Part shown: in pieces, positions 6,331-9,591 of the stretch
Layout: every line of letters starts with the position of its first letter
Numbering within the stretch: the first letter of the stretch is position 1
From: Saprospiraceae bacterium
GTDB lineage: Bacteria; Bacteroidota; Bacteroidia; Chitinophagales; Saprospiraceae
Assembly (NCBI GenBank): GCA_016715405.1
Contig: JADKAE010000048.1
Coordinates: 1-9,591, forward strand
Direction of reading: 5' to 3'
Length of the DNA stretch: 9,591 nucleotides
Program-made: the position numbers and the translations under genes
Notes under the pieces: generated by a model
What the model saw: only the letters and a program-made list of their open reading frames with translations
Told to the model about the DNA's origin: nothing
Databases searched by the model: none

Positions 6331-6818
6331 TGAACTGGGCAGAACTTAGCGAGCAACTGAACGGCATTGTTTACAGCGCCTTTTCTGAAAATGTCACGCT
6401 GCATTTAGTTACCGGGGATCGGGTAACGGGTGGCGTTTATTCTGAAATTGGTGATGATGGTGCAACAGAAGGTTAGGATACGATGCTGACGCTTTACCGC
6501 GAGCTAATGCCATGGTGGTGATGCTCTAATGGCGAGCGAGTTAATCATCCGGGCGGCAACCGCTTGTAAGTGAAATCAACGACACGATGCTGACGCTTTA
6601 GCCGCGTGGCAGCATTTCCGTATATCCTCTATGTCCGAGTGATGATGACTTAATGGCGGTCGGTGATGATTAACGGTTCGCAGTGGCGAAGTCCCTTTAT
6701 TGTTGACGAGAATAACGAATGGCAATCAACTCGTCAATTGAAATTGTCGGGCGGTGAAGCAGGTTTCAAGAATATTGCGCAGGGCGTGCGCGTTTATGAG
6801 TTGCGCCTAACCATTTAT
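6330..6818 (+). CDS. Head-tail joining protein, FII-like, heavily frame broken
   Basis: The start MNWAELSEQLNGIVYSAFSE is clear and coupled to the previous stop. The remainder must be read through about six frame changes (near 6474, 6528, 6570, 6584, 6641 and 6668): TGDRVTGGVYSEIGDDG, DADALPRANAMVVML, NGERVNHPGGNRL, SEIND, DADALAAWQHFRISSMSE, DDDLMAVGD, INGSQWRSPFIVDENNEWQS and TRQLKLSGG. The G-V-Y/F segment early and the late 'GD..x.I.G..W.V..I..D' type pattern recall lambda gpFII and related joining proteins that bind the neck after packaging. Up to 162 residues are possible if it runs to the TGA that overlaps the next gene's ATG (6816-6819); the last 50 bases are uncertain. A real gene is nearly sure; the family call is moderate. 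Confidence 0.55.
6480..6600 (+). repeat. Direct repeat inside the FII-like gene
   Basis: ACGATGCTGACGCTTTA occurs at 6480-6496 and again at 6584-6600, exactly 104 bases apart, with partly matching flanks (CCGCG follows directly in the first copy and after one G in the second). In the repaired frames both copies encode Asp-Ala-Asp-Ala-Leu. It may be a duplicated peptide motif, or an assembly or recombination duplication. Confidence 0.7.
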
Positions 6819-7245
6819 GAGCACAGCAGCCGATATCGCCCAGATTTTAAATGTTAACAAAATCGCGCTAGGCGTAGCGTTTGTGGGTCGAGAGACGGAA
6901 CTCGCCGCGATCAAAGAAAAACAAGCCAAGTCCGCCGATTTGCCCGCGTTATTTGTCTGGAGCCAACAACATAAATATGCACGCAATCGTGTGATTGGCG
7001 GCACGCGGCAATTTAGAGCGGAACGTGTTTGTATCACCCTGGCGTTAAATAATACTGACCCGGATGCTTTAGCCCTCAGACCAAAAAGACGCTTTAGTAG
7101 CAGCCATTTATAACCTCTTATCTGGGCAAAAATTGGCACTAACGGCATTGTTTTACTAGCCGATGAAGGCGAATTAAAAGACATTAGCGCCGGGATTTAC
7201 TACTGGCACGAATACTACAGAAACGACACAGACCATCAACCGTGA
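6817..7245 (+). CDS. Tail terminator-like protein (gpU position), frame broken
   Basis: The ATG at 6817 opens MSTAADIAQILNVNKIALGV, then FVGRETELAAIKEKQAKSAD, LPALFVWSQQHKYARNRVIG and RQFRAERVCITLALNN. Near 7075 and 7084 single-base losses break the frame (QTK, then DALVAAIYNLLSGQK). After a third change near 7127 it reads IGTNGIVLLADEGELKD and ISAGIYYWHEYYRNDTDHQP, ending with TGA at 7243-7245. The total is about 143 residues. Lambda gpU is about 131 aa and caps the growing tail tube. The alternation of N-terminal helix, LP.L.V strand, (R)..ER..I.LA strand and final W...Y strand suits a terminator fold, and the place just before the tube gene fits. I recall the same protein in other siphophage operons, often labelled hypothetical or Gp37-like. 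Real gene: sure; terminator role: from position and size. Confidence 0.62.
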
Positions 7246-7251
7246 GGACGT

Positions 7252-7452
7252 ATGAATATTATTTTACCAAAAGATTCCGGCTATATCGCGGTAGGCGAAT
7301 ATCAAGCAGGCCAAATTTATGACGTTGAAGAAGCTGAAGCAAAACGGCTGATTAGCGTAAAAGGCTTTCGCGCTGCCACGGCAAAAGAAGCAGGCGAAGC
7401 CGCCAAAACCGAAACAAGCAAAGAAAAAGCCGCCGCGCCCGATGCGCCGTAA
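7252..7452 (+). CDS. Small conserved tail-operon protein, Lys/Ala-rich end
   Basis: This is a 66-residue protein with no frame break. The N-terminal half (MNIILPKDSGYIAVGEYQAG, then YDVEEAEAKRLISVKGF) has a strand followed by an 'AG..Y.v.eaEA.RLI..G' segment that is common in tiny proteins preceding phage tail tube genes. The C-terminal third is low complexity (Ala, Lys, Glu, Thr) and is likely disordered. GAGGA at 7244-7248, overlapping the previous stop, is the ribosome site with short spacing. The function is unknown; the position suggests a small tail or joining factor. Confidence 0.72.
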   Translation: MNIILPKDSGYIAVGEYQAGQIYDVEEAEAKRLISVKGFRAATAKEAGEAAKTETSKEKAAAPDAP

Positions 7453-7466
7453 CGGCTAACCGTTTT
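7451..7466 (+). terminator. Weak hairpin before the tail tube gene
   Basis: AACGG at 7451-7455 pairs with CCGTT at 7460-7464 around a CTAA loop and runs into TTTT at 7463-7466. The stem is only five pairs and the T run is short, so it is at best an attenuator or an mRNA end-protection hairpin ahead of the highly expressed tube gene. Confidence 0.25.
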
Positions 7467-7489
7467 AATCACTAACAGAGAGAACAATC

Positions 7490-8461
7490 ATGGCTCAAGC
7501 AACAGGCGCAAAAGCGGTCATTCAGATCGGCGAAGAAGACACCTACGGCGCGGGACACGCCACCCCCGATGGCAAACTGCTTTATTGCTCGCAGTTTACC
7601 CTGAAAAAAGATCAAAACATGATCCGACCCAAAACACTAACGTCTAGCCGTGGTGTCGGGCGTTCGATGCGCGGGAATATTAACGTGCAGGGTAACTTAG
7701 GCGTTGAATTAAACGCTGAGAATACCGGCATTTTATTTAAGCATCTAATGGGCTCAGTAGACACACAGCGGCTCAGGTCCTTATGTGCATACTTACACCA
7801 TTGGCACCTTGCGTTGGTTGGCCTCTGGACACAGGTTGACTTAGGTTCAGATATTAGCGGTTCAGGTCGTTATCTGCGCGGTTTCGGTGTGCGCATCAGT
7901 GATGCGACATTTAACTTAGCCGCTGAGGGGCCTTGTGATGTGTCGTTTAGCTTGGTGGGTGTCGATGTTACCCCGCAATCTTCCAGTTATGATTCGAGCC
8001 CAACCGATACCGGCGCAACAAACTTCAGTATGTTTGATGCGGCTATTTTAGAAGACGGCTCGGCTATTGCCACGGTTAAACCAGGCAATATCAAAATCAT
8101 GAATAACTTAGCTACTGATACTTATTGTGTCGGTAATACAAATAAACGCAGATCAGCGGCGGAAGGTCAGGCCGATGTTAGCGGGTCAATCACGGTATTG
8201 TTTGAAAGTGCCGACATGATGAACAAAGCCCTGGGCACCGATTCTTCTACCCTAAAGGTTACGTTCTCCCGTGGTGATGGTTTAGGCACGGCAGGCAATG
8301 AAAGCATCGAGTTATTTGTGCAAAATCTTGACTACAAACCAGCAACGCCGGAAATCTCAGGCCCAGGCGGTATTGAATTAACGCTGGATTTCGAGGGTTT
8401 CAAATCCGGTTCTGATTTAGGCTTACGCATTGTGACCAAAAACGCAGTAGCAACAATTTAA
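7490..8461 (+). CDS. Major tail tube protein, with compensated frameshift
   Basis: The 323-residue product is the main tube subunit of the long tail, in the place of lambda gpV. N-terminal MAQATGAKAVIQIGEEDTYG, LLYCSQFTLKKDQNMIRPKT, SRGVGRSMRGNINVQGNLGV, then GRYLRGFGVRISDATFNLA and C-terminal GGIELTLDFEGFKSGSDLGL fit phage tail tube proteins of the Phage_tube_2 type. Residues about 92-109 (start QRLRSLCAYLHHW) are out of register: in another frame bases 7767-7811 read SGSGPYVHTYTIGTL, the expected tube strand. One indel near 7764 and another near 7814 cancel, so the ORF stays open but carries about 18 wrong residues. GAGAGA at 7478-7483 is a modest ribosome site. The family call is firm. Confidence 0.87.
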   Translation: MAQATGAKAVIQIGEEDTYGAGHATPDGKLLYCSQFTLKKDQNMIRPKTLTSSRGVGRSMRGNINVQGNLGVELNAENTGILFKHLMGSVDTQRLRSLCAYLHHWHLALVGLWTQVDLGSDISGSGRYLRGFGVRISDATFNLAAEGPCDVSFSLVGVDVTPQSSSYDSSPTDTGATNFSMFDAAILEDGSAIATVKPGNIKIMNNLATDTYCVGNTNKRRSAAEGQADVSGSITVLFESADMMNKALGTDSSTLKVTFSRGDGLGTAGNESIELFVQNLDYKPATPEISGPGGIELTLDFEGFKSGSDLGLRIVTKNAVATI

Positions 8462-8482
8462 TTTAAAAAATAAGGGGACATT

Positions 8483-8848
8483 ATGGGGCAGTTTGTAGAA
8501 GTTAATGAAATCACTTGGCCGGTTAAAGTTAAGTTGCCGGTTAAAGGTAAAGTTAATAAATTTGATATTCAAAAATTTAACGTAACTTTTCATGTGATGG
8601 ATCCCGAAGAACGGGACGCGCATATTGCAGAGGTGATGCTGCCCGCCGATGCGTCGCCCGAAGATCGGCGCGAAGCGCAGCGCAAAGGCATTGAGTTGGT
8701 GATTAATAACGTCGCTGACTGGGATATTGAAAATCTTGAATTTAGCGATGAGAATCTGGAAAAAGTGATGAATAACCACTTTTACCGTGAAGCGATCATG
8801 GCTGCGCATATTGCCGCGCAAAACGGCGGTGAGCTAAAAATTAGCTGA
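8483..8848 (+). CDS. Tail assembly chaperone, gpG-like
   Basis: This is a 121-residue acidic protein: MGQFVEVNEITWPVKVKLPV, then VNKFDIQKFNVTFHVMDPEE, KGIELVINNVADWDIE and FSDENLEKVMNNHFYREAIM. Chaperones of this slot coat the tape measure while the tail is built and leave before the virion is complete. The W..PV.V..P ... F...F.v ... v.dW.... ....fs.e.l......p....a pattern is what I know from tail assembly chaperones upstream of tape measure genes. AAGGGGA at 8472-8478 is a strong ribosome site four bases before ATG. The frame ends at TGA 8846-8848, just after an A5 run at 8836-8840 where the following frame takes over (see the frameshift site). Family call from pattern and position. Confidence 0.75.
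   Translation: MGQFVEVNEITWPVKVKLPVKGKVNKFDIQKFNVTFHVMDPEERDAHIAEVMLPADASPEDRREAQRKGIELVINNVADWDIENLEFSDENLEKVMNNHFYREAIMAAHIAAQNGGELKIS
8834..8848 (+). other. Frame-change site between the two chaperone frames
   Basis: The G-like frame reads CTA AAA ATT AGC TGA (8834-8848). The T-like frame becomes open only after a TAA at 8835-8837 and continues from 8838 (AAA TTA GCT GAT), with no start codon until ATG at 8910. Passing from one to the other needs +1 (or -2) movement at CTAAAAATTAGC. In lambda a programmed -1 slip joins G to T. Here a lost A in the A5 run would explain the same change, so programmed slippage is possible but not shown. Confidence 0.4.
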
Positions 8849-9191
8849 TCTGGTCGACTGGGTTTATGCAAAAAACAAAGTCGGCCAACGCTATTGTGTA
8901 AAAACCTGCATGTGGAACAGGAAAAGCGAGAGTTACTGCGATGCCTGCCCACGTCCGGGCATCCTCCCAGGGAATCACCGCGCTTGGCAATTATTCCAAG
9001 CGTGTGATACCCAGCTAATCACCAGCTTTGGCGGGGTAGTCGGTCTTAATTTTCAAGCGGTTGCATGCATTGCCGGATGGTTAAAAATATCGATGGATGA
9101 ATTTATGTTTACCAAATTAAAAACCATGGAATCAGCCTACGTTGGGCATTTAAACACCGCTGAAGAAACCGCCCCCAAGGCAGGTAACTAA
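8838..9191 (+). CDS. Second tail assembly chaperone (T-like) frame
   Basis: Frame 3 from 8838 reads LADLVDWVYAKNKVGQRYC and later PGILPGNHRAWQLFQACDTQ, ITSFGGVVGLNFQAVACIAG, WLKISMDEFMFTKLKTMESA and ends APKAGN with TAA at 9189-9191. The 'lP.N..AW..F.AC.TQ....fGG..GL...AV' pattern is typical of the second chaperone gene before a tape measure. Between about 8898 and 8955 another frame reads NLHVEQEKRELLRCLP, which looks more natural than the Cys-rich text in frame 3, so two cancelling indels may lie there. It probably starts as an extension of the G-like protein; a separate ATG at 8910 has no clear ribosome site. TAATG couples it to the tape measure. Confidence 0.68.
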   Translation, partial: KLADLVDWVYAKNKVGQRYCVKTCMWNRKSESYCDACPRPGILPGNHRAWQLFQACDTQLITSFGGVVGLNFQAVACIAGWLKISMDEFMFTKLKTMESAYVGHLNTAEETAPKAGN

Positions 9192-9591
9192 TGGCCGATT
9201 CAAACGTCGTTGTACGCATCACCGTTAATGCTGACGGCACGCGCTCAGTCTCGACGCGTACCGTGCAAGATATTAACAGCATTGGTGATGCCGCATCGCA
9301 AACATCCCGCCGCATGGATGCCTTGGCCGCCTCGTCTGTCGCCGCTGGGCGTGTGCTTAGCGTTGCGCTAGGCGGTTTAGGTGCAACCGCTGCATTGAAA
9401 GAGACCATCATGCTCGCTGATAGCATGACTCTGTTGGATGCCCGGGCTAAAAATGCCACCAACCTCAGCGCAAGATTGCGTGATTGCCAGCAAAGCGCTG
9501 GCAGCCGTCTCTGCTCGAAACCCACAGCGCCCTAGCCGCTAATGACCAGCTTCCCTTGCCCGTATCAATAAATCCATTCAAAGCATGGGCG
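9191..9591 (+). CDS. Tape measure protein (gpH-like), N-terminal fragment
   Basis: The tape measure sets tail length and is carried inside the tube. The first 94 or so residues are in frame: MADSNVVVRITVNADGTRSV, STRTVQDINSIGDAASQTSR, then AASSVAAGRVLSVALGGLGA and ADSMTLLDARAKNATNLSA. An N-terminal strand, a helical stretch and a short hydrophobic Gly/Ala segment are the usual start of such proteins. The frame breaks near 9470, then near 9515 and 9548; other frames give IASKALAAVSAR, SALAAND and SLARINKSIQSMG up to the window end. AGGT at 9182-9185 is the ribosome site. The stop at 9533-9535 is therefore artificial, and the gene continues beyond the window. Position after the chaperone pair makes the call firm. 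Confidence 0.8.

Noticed and set aside
6663..6857. 64-codon + ORF beginning MINGSQWRS as a separate gene
   Set aside because: Its first part continues the FII-like protein across frame breaks and its last part overlaps the next gene out of frame; no ribosome site precedes the ATG.
6807..7184. 125-codon minus-strand ORF opposite the terminator-like gene
   Set aside because: It is the antisense shadow of the + strand frame MSTAADIAQ..., which has phage-like content and correct junctions.
8423..8821. 132-codon minus-strand ORF opposite the tail chaperone
   Set aside because: Antisense shadow: the + strand gene has a strong ribosome site and a recognisable pattern, while the minus product is Phe/Asn/His-rich without any domain.
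1..9591. CRISPR arrays, tRNA genes, insertion sequences and attachment sites
   Set aside because: No regular repeat-spacer structure, cloverleaf, transposase frame or integrase was found in a by-eye read of both strands.

Overview
The window is a slice of the late (virion-building) operon of a lambda-like siphophage or prophage of a Gram-negative bacterium, probably a proteobacterium. All recognisable genes read on the + strand. Identifications rest on protein motifs and on the lambda gene order W-B-C-D-E ... Z/FII-U-V-G-T-H. GC looks intermediate and TTA leucine codons are common. The host genus cannot be named from this sequence.

Layout. Positions 1-4600 are the head module: end of a gpW-like joining protein, portal (gpB-like), S49 protease with an in-frame internal start for a Nu3-like scaffold, a gpD-like decoration protein carrying an inserted domain, and the gpE-like major capsid protein. 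Positions 4601-5590 are an accessory island that lambda does not have here. It holds a REP-like palindromic repeat, a gene broken across several frames whose pieces match the DUF2829 family (the family of the anti-Thoeris protein Tad2), an unassigned short stretch, a three-TM LydA-type holin and a 15-residue peptide. Positions 5592-9591 are connector and tail genes: Z-like tail completion protein, FII-like joining protein, tail-terminator-like protein, a small Lys/Ala-rich protein, tail tube, the G/T-type tail assembly chaperone pair, and the start of the tape measure.

Genes are tightly packed with ATGA or TAATG overlaps (162-165, 2920-2924, 6328-6332, 6816-6819, 9189-9193), so translation is probably coupled. 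The protease and scaffold build and mature the prohead around capsid and decoration proteins, the portal and W/FII-like proteins form the neck, and the terminator, tube, chaperones and tape measure make a long non-contractile tail.

The dominant oddity is about thirty apparent single-base indels (hand count). They break nearly every long gene, while start sites, gene overlaps and protein motifs stay intact once frames are joined. This looks more like an error-rich, probably long-read, assembly than a decayed prophage, but the sequence alone cannot prove it. The coordinates below span the reconstructed genes, and many automatic ORF calls here would be fragments. The most interesting content is the Tad2-like gene hidden by these frame breaks in the capsid-holin gap.
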